Below, piece after piece: positions 24,394-33,860 of a stretch of DNA of 64,000 nucleotides. Position 1 is the first letter of the stretch. Every line of letters starts with the position of its first letter. This DNA comes from Brucella pseudintermedia (lineage in GTDB: Bacteria > Pseudomonadota > Alphaproteobacteria > Rhizobiales > Rhizobiaceae), in the NCBI RefSeq assembly GCF_042697365.1, contig NZ_CP137605.1. One strand, 5' to 3'. The notes beneath the pieces are model-generated. The model worked only from the letters and a program-made list of their open reading frames with translations. It was not told the origin of the DNA and searched no databases. The translations under genes were made by a program, and so were the position numbers.

Positions 24394-25680
24394 TTCCGCC
24401 CTTTGCAGAACGCTCACATAAAATCCGTCAGTGTCAGTGGAGAATGGCGAAAATACCGCGCCGTGCGAGGGGAATACCGGCTTCGTGTTACCGGCATTCG
24501 CGACAACAGCATCCCACAAGGACTGCGGCGCAACTTCCGTAAAATCAGCGTTATCGGCGAGAAACCGCGCCACTTGCCGGGTATTTTCTTCAGCAAAGAG
24601 CGAGCAGGTGACATAAGCAAGCCGCCCTCCCTGCTTCACATAATGCCTGGCCGATTCCAGCACTTCCTTCTGATCCTGAACGCGCCGCTCAAGCTGCTGC
24701 TCGTTCAACCGCCATTTTGCATCTGGCCGGCGACGCCATGTACCGGAACCAGTGCAAGGCGCGTCGGTAAGCACAAGATCCATCTGCCCCGTGAGCGGGC
24801 CGAGCGCGTCGAGATTTCCATGCACCTGTGTATTGCGGACCCCTGCACGCTGCAGTCGTTCATGCATGGGCGAAAGCCGCGCACGTTCGGCATCATAGGC
24901 ATGAATTTGACCGCTGTTTTGCATTGCAGCCGCCAGAGCCAATGTCTTGCCGCCGGCTCCCGCACAATAATCCAGCACCTGCTGACCAGGCTTCGCACCG
25001 GCAAAGAGCGCGGCAAGCTGTGACCCGAGATCCTGAACCTCAAACCAGCCGTCGACAAAAGCCTGCTCGCCCTGCACATTTGGATGGCGACCAAGCGCTT
25101 CGATCGGCGGTATGCGCAGGGCTTGCAATAGGAATGGCGCCGGCGCAGCGCCGGCTTTTGTCAGGGCCGCAAGCGTTTGCTCGGGCTTGGCCTTCAAACT
25201 GTTGACGCGCAGATCAACAGGTGGCCGCGTTGCCAGCGCTCTACCCTCGTCGACCCAGCGCGCACCAAAAAGCTCCTCAAACGACGAGACACACCATTCC
25301 GGTATGTCCGCTTGAACGTGAGCGGGTGCCTCGGCAATATCGCGGTTTTCCCAGGCCATACGGCGCGACCGTTCCAACGTTTCGGGCGCGAACTTGTCAC
25401 CGTCGAGGACTGTATCGATCGCCGCAATATCCATGCCGCCATCGGCCAGCAAAGCGCCGAATGCCAGAGCGCGGGCGTCGTCGGCATCCATTCGCCACGC
25501 AATGGACTGTTTGCGGCGCAGTGCGTCATAGACGATATTGCCGATCACAGCGCGATCGCCTGCGCCTGCGAAACGATGGGAAGCACCCCAATCCTTCAGC
25601 ACGTCAGAAGCCGGGCGCGTGCCCGCTTCGATCTGATCCAATACCTCGATAGCCGCCTGCAGGCGTCCGCCAAGCCGCAT
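24391..25680 (-). CDS. rsmB: RsmB/NOP family RNA (cytosine-5) methyltransferase
   Basis: A 429-residue SAM-dependent enzyme that methylates cytosine C5 in 16S rRNA. SAM motif I is VLDYCAGAGGKTLALAA, and the two cysteine motifs are DAPCTGSGTWRRRPD and AYVTCSLFAEEN, the latter carrying the catalytic cysteine. The N-terminal part (LKDWGASHRFAGAGDRAVIG) is a shortened NusB-like domain common in alphaproteobacterial homologues. AAGGAG five bases before the ATG at 25678-25680 sets the start; the frame is open far upstream but that part runs into the katA terminator. Its stop codon is formed by a dispersed repeat. Confidence 0.9.
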   Translation of the reverse strand: MRLGGRLQAAIEVLDQIEAGTRPASDVLKDWGASHRFAGAGDRAVIGNIVYDALRRKQSIAWRMDADDARALAFGALLADGGMDIAAIDTVLDGDKFAPETLERSRRMAWENRDIAEAPAHVQADIPEWCVSSFEELFGARWVDEGRALATRPPVDLRVNSLKAKPEQTLAALTKAGAAPAPFLLQALRIPPIEALGRHPNVQGEQAFVDGWFEVQDLGSQLAALFAGAKPGQQVLDYCAGAGGKTLALAAAMQNSGQIHAYDAERARLSPMHERLQRAGVRNTQVHGNLDALGPLTGQMDLVLTDAPCTGSGTWRRRPDAKWRLNEQQLERRVQDQKEVLESARHYVKQGGRLAYVTCSLFAEENTRQVARFLADNADFTEVAPQSLWDAVVANAGNTKPVFPSHGAVFSPFSTDTDGFYVSVLQRAE

Positions 25681-25754
25681 TGTGTCTCCTTCTCGAATGC
25701 CTGCTCGGGAATAGCCTTCCTTGCAGGGAAAAGGCAATCGGCAAATCAAAACAA

Positions 25755-25781
25755 AAAGCCGGAGCAGCGAGCTCCGGCTTT
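25755..25781 (-). terminator. Rho-independent terminator of katA
   Basis: AAAGCCGGAGC (25755-25765) pairs with GCTCCGGCTTT (25771-25781) across a 5 nt loop; read on the minus strand the stem ends in a T-run. It follows the katA stop by about 20 bp. Confidence 0.85.
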
Positions 25782-25801
25782 CACCAACTTGCAATGCCAG
25801 C

Positions 25802-27301
25802 TTATTCAGCCGCTGTTGCTTCTTCGCCCAAGGCAATCGTGTTGGCTTCATAGCCATGAGCATCCTTGAGCGCCTTGCGCACGCCAGCTTCATACTCAGG
25901 ATGGACAAGCTTGAAATGACCGAGCTGGCGCTCGATGATGAAACCAGGCACGCCATTCATTGCTGCGGCAATGTTTGCGAAGAGGCGCTGTCTTTGTCCT
26001 TCATCGAACAGATTGAAGAGCGCGCGCGGCTGCGAATAATCATCATTGCCGACGCGGTGGTTATAGCGATCCGCATCACCGGAAATCTTCAAAGGCGGCT
26101 CCTTGGCGGACGGCTGTTCCACAGGTCCGTTGAAGGAGTTCGGCTCATAATAGGCATCCGGATTGCCGGTCTTGATCCCGCCATAGACATTCATCTGGCC
26201 ATCGCGATGATAGTGATGAACCGGGCATTTCGGCTGGTTGACCGGAATGCTTTCGTAATGCGTGCCAAGCCGGTGACGGTGTGCGTCCGCATAGGAAAAA
26301 ATACGCGCCTGCAGCATCTTGTCCGGAGAAAACCCGATACCGGGAACGATATTGGAAGGCGAGAACGCCGCATTCTCGATCTCGGCGAAATAGTTTTCCG
26401 GATTGCGGTTCAGTTCCATGATGCCGATATCGATCGGCGGATAATCTGCATGCGGCCAGACCTTGGTGAGATCGAACGGGTTGTAGGGCGTCTTGTCAGC
26501 ATCGAGTTCCGGCATAATCTGCACCTGAACCCTCCACTTCGGATAGTCGCCCTTGTCGATGGAGGTGAAAAGATCTTCCTGCGTGGATTCACGCGTACGG
26601 CCAATTACAGTCTCGGCTTCCGCATTGGTCCAGTGCCTGTGGCCCTGCATGGTCTTGAAATGGAACTTGACCCAATAGCGCTCACCGGCATCGTTCCAGA
26701 ACGAATAGGTATGAGAGCCGTATCCGTTGATGTGCCGGACGTCCGTAGGCAGACCGCGATCCGACATCAGGATCGTTACCTGATGCAGGCTTTCCGGTGA
26801 GAGCGACCAGAAGTCCCACATGGCTGTCGCTGAACGCAGGTTGGTCTTGGGATGGCGCTTCTGGGTATGAATGAAATCCGGGAACTTGACCGGATCACGC
26901 ACGAAGAACACAGGCGTATTATTGCCGACCAGATCCCAGTTGCCTTCATCGGTGTAGAATTTCAGAGCAAAACCGCGCACATCGCGTTCAGCGTCGGCAG
27001 CCCCAAGTTCACCGGCAACGGTGGAAAAACGGGCCAGCATCGGTGTCTGAGCGCCCGGCTGCAGAGCCTTGGCCTTGGTATATTTCGAGATATCACCGGT
27101 GATGGTCAGCGTACCATAAGCCCCCCACCCCTTGGCGTGAACTGCTCGTTCTGGAATGCGTTCACGGTTTTGATGGCTCAGTTTTTCAATGAGCTGATAA
27201 TCCTGCATCAACAGCGGGCCACGCTCGCCCGCACTAAGGGAATTCTGATTGTCCGGTATCGGAGCGCCTGCACTCGTCGTCATTATCGGGCGATCTGCCA
27301 T
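25802..27301 (-). CDS. katA: Monofunctional haem catalase, small-subunit clade
   Basis: A 499-residue catalase, which breaks hydrogen peroxide into water and oxygen. The catalytic histidine is His55 in ERAVHAKGWGAYG, the distal asparagine is Asn128 in VGNNTPVFFVRD, and the haem-ligand tyrosine is in RIFSYADAHRHRLG. The tail carries the NADPH-binding and clade-typical C-terminal sequence. GGAGG eight bases upstream supports the ATG at 27299-27301. The divergent gene is oxyR, so peroxide induction is expected. No signal peptide is present; it is cytoplasmic or reaches the periplasm without a cleaved leader. Confidence 0.96.
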   Translation of the reverse strand: MADRPIMTTSAGAPIPDNQNSLSAGERGPLLMQDYQLIEKLSHQNRERIPERAVHAKGWGAYGTLTITGDISKYTKAKALQPGAQTPMLARFSTVAGELGAADAERDVRGFALKFYTDEGNWDLVGNNTPVFFVRDPVKFPDFIHTQKRHPKTNLRSATAMWDFWSLSPESLHQVTILMSDRGLPTDVRHINGYGSHTYSFWNDAGERYWVKFHFKTMQGHRHWTNAEAETVIGRTRESTQEDLFTSIDKGDYPKWRVQVQIMPELDADKTPYNPFDLTKVWPHADYPPIDIGIMELNRNPENYFAEIENAAFSPSNIVPGIGFSPDKMLQARIFSYADAHRHRLGTHYESIPVNQPKCPVHHYHRDGQMNVYGGIKTGNPDAYYEPNSFNGPVEQPSAKEPPLKISGDADRYNHRVGNDDYSQPRALFNLFDEGQRQRLFANIAAAMNGVPGFIIERQLGHFKLVHPEYEAGVRKALKDAHGYEANTIALGEEATAAE

Positions 27302-27451
27302 GGGAATTCCCTCCTGAAAAGTCAATATTGGAATACGATCAGCCTTGCCACAAGCATGACATGGCTTATCCGTGTCATGCCGTGGCTGGGCAATTGGTGT
27401 AGATTAGACTCATTCCAGTCATAATCTCCAATTGCTTTTTCGATAATTTTC

Positions 27452-27468
27452 GATAAGTTTTTCCTATC
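27452..27468. promoter_or_regulatory. Candidate OxyR site just upstream of oxyR
   Basis: GATAAG (27452-27457) and CCTATC (27463-27468) form an inverted repeat ending at the oxyR start codon, resembling half of an OxyR box (ATAG/CTAT spacing). Similar GATAA strings occur a few bases upstream. Binding here would repress oxyR and could act on katA in the divergent region. Confidence 0.45.
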
Positions 27469-28398
27469 ATGTTTACTGTACGTCAGATGCGCTATTTCGA
27501 AGCGCTTGCCACCACATTGCATTTTCGCAAGGCCGCGCAACTCGCCCACGTGTCGCAACCGGCACTTTCAGCCCAGATCACGGAGATGGAAGCCCTTGCA
27601 GGGGCGCCGCTATTTGAACGCTCGCAGCGGCAGGTCATAATGACGGAACTCGGCAAGCAACTTTATCCGGGCATCCAGACTGTCTTGCGTGAGCTCCAGT
27701 CACTTGAGGAGATAGCCGCGCAAAGCCGGGGACTCCTGCAAACACGGTTGCGGCTGGGTATTATACCCACTGTTGCCCCCTATCTGGTCCCGGTTCTCAT
27801 TCCGCTTTTGCGCGAAAGGCATCCGTCATTCCGCCTTCAATTGCGAGAAAGCGTAACCGCCAAACTGCTCGACGAACTGCATGCCGGTGAGATCGATGCG
27901 ATTGTCGCGGCCCTTCCCATAGATGACGAGCGCCTCGCCCAGAAAAAACTTTTCGATGATCGCTTTCTGATCGCGACCTCCACCAATGATCAAACGGTCC
28001 TTGCGTCGCCGATGACACAGGACAATGTCGCTCTCGAACGTTTGCTCCTGTTGGAGGAAGGACACTGTATGCGGGATCAGGCGCTTGCCGTTTGCGCCCT
28101 GCCCTCGCAACGCCAGTTGGTAAAGTATGGCGCCACCAGCATGACCACCCTTTTACAAATGGTAAGCCATGGCTTGGGCCTTACACTCATCCCAGAAATC
28201 GCGGTGCGCGCCGAAACACGCAGCAATCACATGCGTATCATCCCGTTTGACGGCGAACAGCCTAAACGCGAGATTGCGCTGTTCTGGCGGCGGCAGAGCA
28301 TGCGTCGAAAGGATTTTAACGCGCTTGCCGACTGCATCACCGAAAGCGCGCAAGAATTGAAAGTGAACGCGAACGACCTCAACACCCTCGGATCATAA
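27469..28398 (+). CDS. oxyR: Hydrogen peroxide-sensing LysR-family regulator OxyR
   Basis: A 309-residue LysR regulator. The N-terminal helix-turn-helix includes LHFRKAAQLAHVSQPALSAQ. The redox motif EEGHCMRDQALAVC supplies Cys200 and Cys209, nine residues apart as Cys199 and Cys208 in E. coli OxyR, which form the peroxide-induced disulfide. It is divergent from katA, the classic OxyR target in Rhizobiales and Brucella. The strong match of the cysteine motif makes OxyR, rather than another LysR protein, close to certain. Confidence 0.95.
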   Translation: MFTVRQMRYFEALATTLHFRKAAQLAHVSQPALSAQITEMEALAGAPLFERSQRQVIMTELGKQLYPGIQTVLRELQSLEEIAAQSRGLLQTRLRLGIIPTVAPYLVPVLIPLLRERHPSFRLQLRESVTAKLLDELHAGEIDAIVAALPIDDERLAQKKLFDDRFLIATSTNDQTVLASPMTQDNVALERLLLLEEGHCMRDQALAVCALPSQRQLVKYGATSMTTLLQMVSHGLGLTLIPEIAVRAETRSNHMRIIPFDGEQPKREIALFWRRQSMRRKDFNALADCITESAQELKVNANDLNTLGS

Positions 28399-28497
28399 GA
28401 CCGCGGCGATTTTAGATGAGGTAGTCCGATTTGGCTCGATGAGGTGGACATTACAGCCGTCTCCCGGTCGAAGCCGCGTCCGGCAAAAACTGAAAAC

Positions 28498-28532
28498 AAA
28501 AGGGGGCGGCGCAATTGCGCTGCCCCCCTTTT
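28498..28532. terminator. Bidirectional terminator between oxyR and guaB
   Basis: AAAAGGGGGCGGCGC pairs with GCGCTGCCCCCCTTTT (one mismatch region) around the loop AATT, with A and T runs on either side, between two convergent genes. Confidence 0.85.
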
Positions 28533-28555
28533 CATCTCACCGATGCGATATGATA

Positions 28556-30049
28556 TTACATACCGCCAGGATAGTTGGGGCTCTCGCGGGTAATTGCAAC
28601 CCCGTGCGAATGGCTTTCCCGCAAGCCCGCATTGGAAATGCGCACAAAGGTTGCTTTTTCGCGGAACTCTTCCAGCGTCTTCGCACCCACATAACCCATA
28701 GAAGCGCGCAAGCCCCCTGCGAGCTGGTGAAGAACCGCGGATATAGGCCCTTTATAGGCGACCTGTCCCTCGATACCTTCAGGTACGAGCTTCAATTCAT
28801 CGCGCACTTCAGCCTGGAAATAACGATCGGCCGAACCGCGCGCCATGGCTCCGACAGAGCCCATGCCGCGATAGGCTTTGAACGAGCGGCCCTGATGCAG
28901 ATAGACTTCGCCGGGGCTTTCCTCGGTACCGGCCAGCAGTGAGCCAGCCATCGCAGCGACCGCACCAGCGGCGAGCGCCTTGGCGAAATCGCCGGAGAAC
29001 TTGATACCGCCATCAGCGATCACAGGGATATTTTGCTTCTGTGCTGCCTCGACGGCAGACATAATAGCCGAAAGCTGCGGAACGCCGACACCGGCAACAA
29101 TACGCGTCGTGCAGATCGAACCCGGTCCGATACCAACCTTGACTGCATCCGCCCCGGCATCGATCAGCGCCTGCGTACCGGCGGTCGTCGCCACGTTGCC
29201 CGCAAGAATTGCGACATTCGGATAAGCTTTCTTGATGCGGGCCACCGCGTCGAGAACGCGCTGCGAATGACCATGCGCCGTATCCACGACCAGAAGATCC
29301 ACGCCCGCTTCAATGAGGCGCTCGGCACGCTCGTAACCGTCGTCGCCGACGCTCGTTGCAGCAGCAGCGCGCAGACGACCTTGCGCATCCTTGGCAGCGT
29401 TGGGATTGAGTTGTGACTTTTCGATATCCTTGACCGTAACCAGACCGACACAACGACCCTGATCGTCAACGACGAGAAGCTTTTCAATGCGATGAGCGTG
29501 CAACAGGCGCTTTGCTTCGTCCTGATTGACATTCTCGCGGACCGTTATCAGGTTTTCCCGGGTCATCAGTTCGTGGATTTTCTGCTTCGGATCGGAAGCA
29601 AAACGCACATCACGGTTGGTCAGGATGCCGACAAGGCGCCCCGGCCCTTTGGTTGCATTCTCAACAACCGGAATACCCGAAATGCCATGCGCCTTCATCA
29701 ATGCCTGCGCATCGGCCAGAGTGGCATCCGGCCCGATAGTAACGGGGTTCACAACCATGCCGGACTCGAATTTCTTGACTTGACGGACCTCCTCGGCCTG
29801 ACGCTCCGGCGTCAGATTGCGGTGGATAACCCCGATGCCGCCAGCCTGTGCCATCGCGATGGCCAAACGAGACTCCGTTACAGTGTCCATAGCCGCCGAA
29901 AGAAGAGGAAGATTAAGCTCGATATCCTTGGCGATGCGCGTGCGCAGATCGACCTGCCCCGGCATTACTTCGGAATGGCCTGGCTGGAGCAGCACATCGT
30001 CGAATGTGAGAGCGAGAGCGCCAGTGGGCGATTCCACGATTTTAGCCAT
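28556..30049 (-). CDS. guaB: IMP dehydrogenase
   Basis: A 497-residue enzyme that oxidises IMP to XMP, the committed step to GMP. The barrel contains the catalytic cysteine loop GIGPGSICTTRIVAG, preceded by DTAHGHSQRVLDAV and VIADGGIKFSGDFAKALAAG. Two CBS domains are inserted after about residue 95 (VNPVTIGPDATLADAQALMK, then DQDEAKRLL-type second copy). The flap RGMGSVGAM is intact. The ATG at 30047-30049 has AAAGGAA upstream; a longer frame to 30148 is not needed. It converges on the oxyR terminator. Confidence 0.97.
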   Translation of the reverse strand: MAKIVESPTGALALTFDDVLLQPGHSEVMPGQVDLRTRIAKDIELNLPLLSAAMDTVTESRLAIAMAQAGGIGVIHRNLTPERQAEEVRQVKKFESGMVVNPVTIGPDATLADAQALMKAHGISGIPVVENATKGPGRLVGILTNRDVRFASDPKQKIHELMTRENLITVRENVNQDEAKRLLHAHRIEKLLVVDDQGRCVGLVTVKDIEKSQLNPNAAKDAQGRLRAAAATSVGDDGYERAERLIEAGVDLLVVDTAHGHSQRVLDAVARIKKAYPNVAILAGNVATTAGTQALIDAGADAVKVGIGPGSICTTRIVAGVGVPQLSAIMSAVEAAQKQNIPVIADGGIKFSGDFAKALAAGAVAAMAGSLLAGTEESPGEVYLHQGRSFKAYRGMGSVGAMARGSADRYFQAEVRDELKLVPEGIEGQVAYKGPISAVLHQLAGGLRASMGYVGAKTLEEFREKATFVRISNAGLRESHSHGVAITRESPNYPGGM

Positions 30050-30344
30050 TGCCAATTCCTTTGCCGGTTTTATCGAATGAGAAAAGCCGCCTCTCCGGAA
30101 TAGGTCCGGGAGCAGCGACACATCTGGTTTGCTAGGTTGAATTGGCACCGGCTGGTAACACGGTTATGACCAAATGGAAAGCCTTTTGCGGACAAGTTTC
30201 AGTTACCGACAAGGATTTGGGTGATAAATCTTGGCTCGTCGCAATCTGGGAGAAGCAGGATCGCAGGCCGAACGATGTAGGAGAGGCTCGGCCTGCAAAG
30301 AATATGCACTCACAACAGGGTGATAATGGAGGAGAAAACTGTTC

Positions 30345-31436
30345 ATGGATCGAAGAACATTTGCCATGTCGCTTGCAGGACTTGGAGCAATGCCCTTTGT
30401 CGTCAAGGGTGCGTCGGCCGCAAGCAAGGGAGGAGAAAGCGTGCTGGAACTTATGGATGGAAGTATCACGGATGTGCCTGGCGTCAAGCTGGGTCATCAC
30501 ACGCTGACAAAGCGCCCGACCGGGTGCACGGTCCTGCTTTGCGAGGAAGGCGCTTCTGCTGGGGTCGATGTGCGTGGCTCTGCGCCCGGCACACGTGAAA
30601 CCGATCTGCTTGATCCGATCAATTACGTGCAGCGGGTTCAGGCTATCCTGCTATCGGGCGGCAGCGCCTATGGTCTGGCGGCTGCCACCGGAGTGATGCG
30701 TTATCTTGAAGAGAACAATCTCGGCTTCAAGATCGGCAAGGGCGTGGTTCCGATTGTACCGGCCGCAATCCTCATGGATCTGGGCGTTGGTGATTTTTCT
30801 GTCCGTCCCGATGAGGAAGCCGGTTATCTGGCCTGCAAGGCAGCCAAGGCTGAACCTTCGGGCGAAGGCAATATTGGCGCGGGTGCGGGTGCAACTGTGG
30901 GCAAGATGTTCGGCATGGACTACGCCATGAAGGGCGGACTCGGCACAGCCAGCTATAAGGTGCCCGGAACCGAAATCGTGGTTGGCGCCATCGTGGCTGT
31001 CAATGCGGTCGGTGATGTTTATGCGCCTAATTCACGCCAGATACTGGCAGGTGCGCGCGCAGAGGACGGCAAGGGATTCCGCGATACCATGTCCGCCATC
31101 ATGCAGGGCCATGGTGTGGTCAAGTCGGGTGGCGCCAACACAACGATCGGTGCAATAGCGACCAACGTTCCGTTCGACAAAGCCCAGCTTAAAAAGATCG
31201 CAGGCATGGCGCATGACGGCTTTGCGCGCGCGATCAACCCCATCCACACTATGTGGGACGGCGACACGATCTTCGCGCTTTCCACAGGCAAGGCGAAGGG
31301 TGTGGAGGCGGATGTAACGGCAATAGGAGCAATAGGAGCGGCCGTGATGGCCGAAGCCGTGGCCCGAGCAGTTATCAATGCAGACAGCCTTAAGGATTTG
31401 AATCTGCCCGCATACAAGGACTACGCAACGCAATAA
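30345..31436 (+). CDS. P1 family (S58/DmpA-like) peptidase with Tat-type signal
   Basis: A 363-residue self-processing aminopeptidase-type protein. The N-terminus MDRRTFAMSLAGLGAMPFVV resembles a twin-arginine signal, followed by GASA, so export is likely. The peptidase fold is seen in VPGVKLGHHTLTKRPTGCTV, SGGSAYGLAAATGVM and GEGNIGAGAGATVGK. The autocleavage and nucleophile region is SGGANTTIGAIATNVPFDK. Relatives are D-amino-acid-specific or beta-peptidyl aminopeptidases and NylC-type nylon oligomer hydrolases; the substrate here is unknown. GGAGGAG lies about ten bases before the ATG. The region 30050-30344 upstream holds no gene that I can support. Confidence 0.87.
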   Translation: MDRRTFAMSLAGLGAMPFVVKGASAASKGGESVLELMDGSITDVPGVKLGHHTLTKRPTGCTVLLCEEGASAGVDVRGSAPGTRETDLLDPINYVQRVQAILLSGGSAYGLAAATGVMRYLEENNLGFKIGKGVVPIVPAAILMDLGVGDFSVRPDEEAGYLACKAAKAEPSGEGNIGAGAGATVGKMFGMDYAMKGGLGTASYKVPGTEIVVGAIVAVNAVGDVYAPNSRQILAGARAEDGKGFRDTMSAIMQGHGVVKSGGANTTIGAIATNVPFDKAQLKKIAGMAHDGFARAINPIHTMWDGDTIFALSTGKAKGVEADVTAIGAIGAAVMAEAVARAVINADSLKDLNLPAYKDYATQ

Positions 31437-31558
31437 GGCGGCTATCGGCGATGAAGCCGGCATGAGAATTTTGGCAACGCCTGTCGGCGCGCAGAAGTCG
31501 GGCTGGCGGGCAATAGAACCGTGTTCTTTACGGATGCGAATCCTTCTATAGTCTGCGC

Positions 31559-33439
31559 ATGCCCATTCGACACTTAAGCGAAACCATCATTAACCAGATC
31601 GCGGCGGGTGAAGTCATTGAACGCCCCGCCAGCGTCATCAAGGAACTTGTCGAAAATGCCATCGACGCCGGTGCGACCCGCATCGAGGTCGTAACAGGCG
31701 GCGGCGGCAAGACCTTGCTGCGTGTAACGGACAATGGGTCAGGCATTCCCGTGGATGAACTGCCTTTGGCAGTTTCCCGCCACTGCACCTCCAAGCTGTC
31801 CGACGATGTACATGATATCCGTGCACTGGGATTTCGCGGTGAGGCTTTGCCATCCATCGGCTCGGTCGCCAAGCTCGTTCTCAAGTCCCGTCCGCAGGAC
31901 GCCGATTCCGGTTTCGAAGTTTCCGTTTCCGGCGGACATTTGGAAGGGCCTCGTCCTTCAGCACTCAATCGTGGAACGATCGCTGAGGTGCGCGATCTTT
32001 TTTATGCGACGCCCGCCCGCCTCAAGTTCATGAAGACGGACCGCGCGGAAGCGTCCGCCATAACCGATGTCATCAAACGCATCGCAATTGCCTTTCCGCA
32101 TATCCGCTTTTCGCTCGCAGGCACCGACAGGACACCGCTGGACCTGGCCGCAACCGGCAGTGGCGCGGAAGCAACGCTTGAGCGCATCAATCAGGTACTG
32201 GGAAAAGAGTTCGGTGAAAACGCGCTCGCCATCGATGCCGAGCGCGACGGTGTGCGGCTAGCGGGATTTGTCGGCATTCCCTCGCACAATCGCGGCAATG
32301 CCCTGCATCAATTCGCCTATGTCAACGGTCGCCCGGTGCGTGACAAGCAGCTTTTCGGTGCATTGCGCGGGGCCTATGCAGACGTGATGGCGCGGGACCG
32401 CTATCCGGTTGCGGTATTGTTTCTGACGCTGGACCCCGCACTTGTCGATGTCAACGTACATCCTGCCAAGGCAGACGTCCGGTTTCGCGATCCCGGGCTG
32501 GTGCGCGGACTGATCGTCGGAGCGATCAAACAGGCACTGGCGCAATCGGGCATACGGCCCGCGACCAGCGGTGCGGATGCCATGCTGCAAGCTTTCCGGG
32601 CGGAAGGTTTCCAGCCATCTTCGTCATCCTTCGCCTCACGTTCTTCATCTACGGCTTATGCCTCCGCGACTTGGCGCTCTGCGCCTCCGCCCCCCCGGAG
32701 CGAGTGGTCCCCTCAAACAGCCCATCCCGCCCATAGGCCACTCGATTTCGCAACCTCTCCGTCTTTTCAGGAGAGCGATCAGACGACGCTCGCTGCTATC
32801 GATGTGCTCGCAGCGGATGCTCGCGCAACGCTTGATGAAGCGCCAGTGGAACTCCAGCAGAAACCGCTTGGTGCAGCTCGCGCACAAATCCACGCCAACT
32901 ATATCGTGTCCCAAACGGAAGACAGTCTCGTCATCGTTGACCAGCACGCAGCACACGAACGTCTTGTTTATGAAGCCTTGAAAAACGCGCTGCATTCCCG
33001 CCCGATCCCGGGGCAAATGCTGCTCATTCCCGAGATTGTGGACTTGGCGGAAGAAGATGCCGAACGGCTGGCCACGCACGCAGAAACCCTTGCACGCTTC
33101 GGTCTTGGCATTGAACAATTCGGCCCGGGCGCTATCGCGGTGCGTGAGACGCCTGCCATGCTCGGAGAAATGAACGTGCAGCAATTGATCCGCGATCTGT
33201 CGGATGAGATTGCGGAACACGATACTTCCGACGGACTGAAAGCGATGTTGAACCATGTAGCTGCAACGATGGCCTGTCATGGCTCCGTTCGGTCCGGACG
33301 ACGACTGAAGCCTGAAGAAATGAACGCGCTTCTGCGTGAAATGGAAGCTACCCCTGGCTCCAGCACCTGCAACCATGGGCGCCCTACCTATATCGAACTG
33401 AAACTGACGGATATCGAGCGGCTTTTTGGTCGGCGTTGA
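31559..33439 (+). CDS. mutL: DNA mismatch repair protein MutL
   Basis: A 626-residue GHKL ATPase. The N-terminal ATP site is complete: NQIAAGEVIERPASVIKEL, ENAIDAG and LGFRGEALPSIGS. After a proline/serine-rich linker (about residues 340-430) the C-terminal domain carries DQHAAHERLVYE, which fits the DQHAxxExxxxE endonuclease motif, plus ACHGSVRSGRR and CNHGRPT metal-site motifs. This agrees with species that have no MutH and use MutL to nick DNA. It stands alone with DUF2093 84 bp downstream. Confidence 0.96.
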   Translation: MPIRHLSETIINQIAAGEVIERPASVIKELVENAIDAGATRIEVVTGGGGKTLLRVTDNGSGIPVDELPLAVSRHCTSKLSDDVHDIRALGFRGEALPSIGSVAKLVLKSRPQDADSGFEVSVSGGHLEGPRPSALNRGTIAEVRDLFYATPARLKFMKTDRAEASAITDVIKRIAIAFPHIRFSLAGTDRTPLDLAATGSGAEATLERINQVLGKEFGENALAIDAERDGVRLAGFVGIPSHNRGNALHQFAYVNGRPVRDKQLFGALRGAYADVMARDRYPVAVLFLTLDPALVDVNVHPAKADVRFRDPGLVRGLIVGAIKQALAQSGIRPATSGADAMLQAFRAEGFQPSSSSFASRSSSTAYASATWRSAPPPPRSEWSPQTAHPAHRPLDFATSPSFQESDQTTLAAIDVLAADARATLDEAPVELQQKPLGAARAQIHANYIVSQTEDSLVIVDQHAAHERLVYEALKNALHSRPIPGQMLLIPEIVDLAEEDAERLATHAETLARFGLGIEQFGPGAIAVRETPAMLGEMNVQQLIRDLSDEIAEHDTSDGLKAMLNHVAATMACHGSVRSGRRLKPEEMNALLREMEATPGSSTCNHGRPTYIELKLTDIERLFGRR

Positions 33440-33522
33440 CAAAATTGCGACCCAGCGGGACGCGGTACGGCTGGACGCAATGAACGACACTTGCTAGAGT
33501 CAGCTGTAAAGGTTTTAGACAC

Positions 33523-33759
33523 ATGAATAAATTTGAATCGCCCCGCTCGTCCGAAGCAGTTCTGCGCTATCTCGACGGTGATTATGAGATCGTCAGACAT
33601 GGTGCCTATGTGGCATGCGCAGTGACCGGCGCGCATATCCCGCTTGATGAACTGAAATATTGGAGCGTGGCCCGGCAGGAACCTTATGCAACAGGGCTGA
33701 TTTCCTTCGAACGTGAGCTGGAAGTCAATCCTGAGCTGCGTAGCCGCAAGAAAGCCTGA
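33523..33759 (+). CDS. DUF2093 domain protein
   Basis: A 78-residue protein matching the small DUF2093 family found in alphaproteobacteria, often near mutL. The conserved core is AVLRYLDGDYEIVRHGAYVA followed by CAVTGAHIPLDELKYWSV. The pattern of a short beta domain with a CAVTG turn suggests a small nucleic-acid or metal-binding fold, but no function is known. It probably shares the mutL transcript. Confidence 0.88.
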   Translation: MNKFESPRSSEAVLRYLDGDYEIVRHGAYVACAVTGAHIPLDELKYWSVARQEPYATGLISFERELEVNPELRSRKKA

Positions 33760-33762
33760 AGC

Positions 33763-33860
33763 TAGAGCGGTTCCTGTTTGGACAGAATGGCCTGAACCGC
33801 TCTATCCCTTTATTTTTACGCATTATCCTGCCGCTTCGCACTTTTGCTGGAAATGCTCTA
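33763..33860. repeat. Dispersed palindromic repeat, full copy
   Basis: The element opens with TAGAGCGGTTC (33763-33773) and its complement GAACCGCTCTA (33794-33804), then a T-rich segment, TTTTACGCATTATCC and CGCTTCGCACTTTTGCTGG, and ends in GCTCTA. Size and layout resemble the roughly 103-105 bp Bru-RS repeats of Brucella. It lies between two convergent genes and its last bases form the lpxK stop codon. Confidence 0.85.

Noticed and set aside
25721..26800. A 359-codon open frame antisense to katA
   Set aside because: Shadow of the catalase gene, running through its terminator.
30050..30344. Small open frames between guaB and the P1 peptidase
   Set aside because: They overlap one another on both strands and have no conserved features or good ribosome sites.
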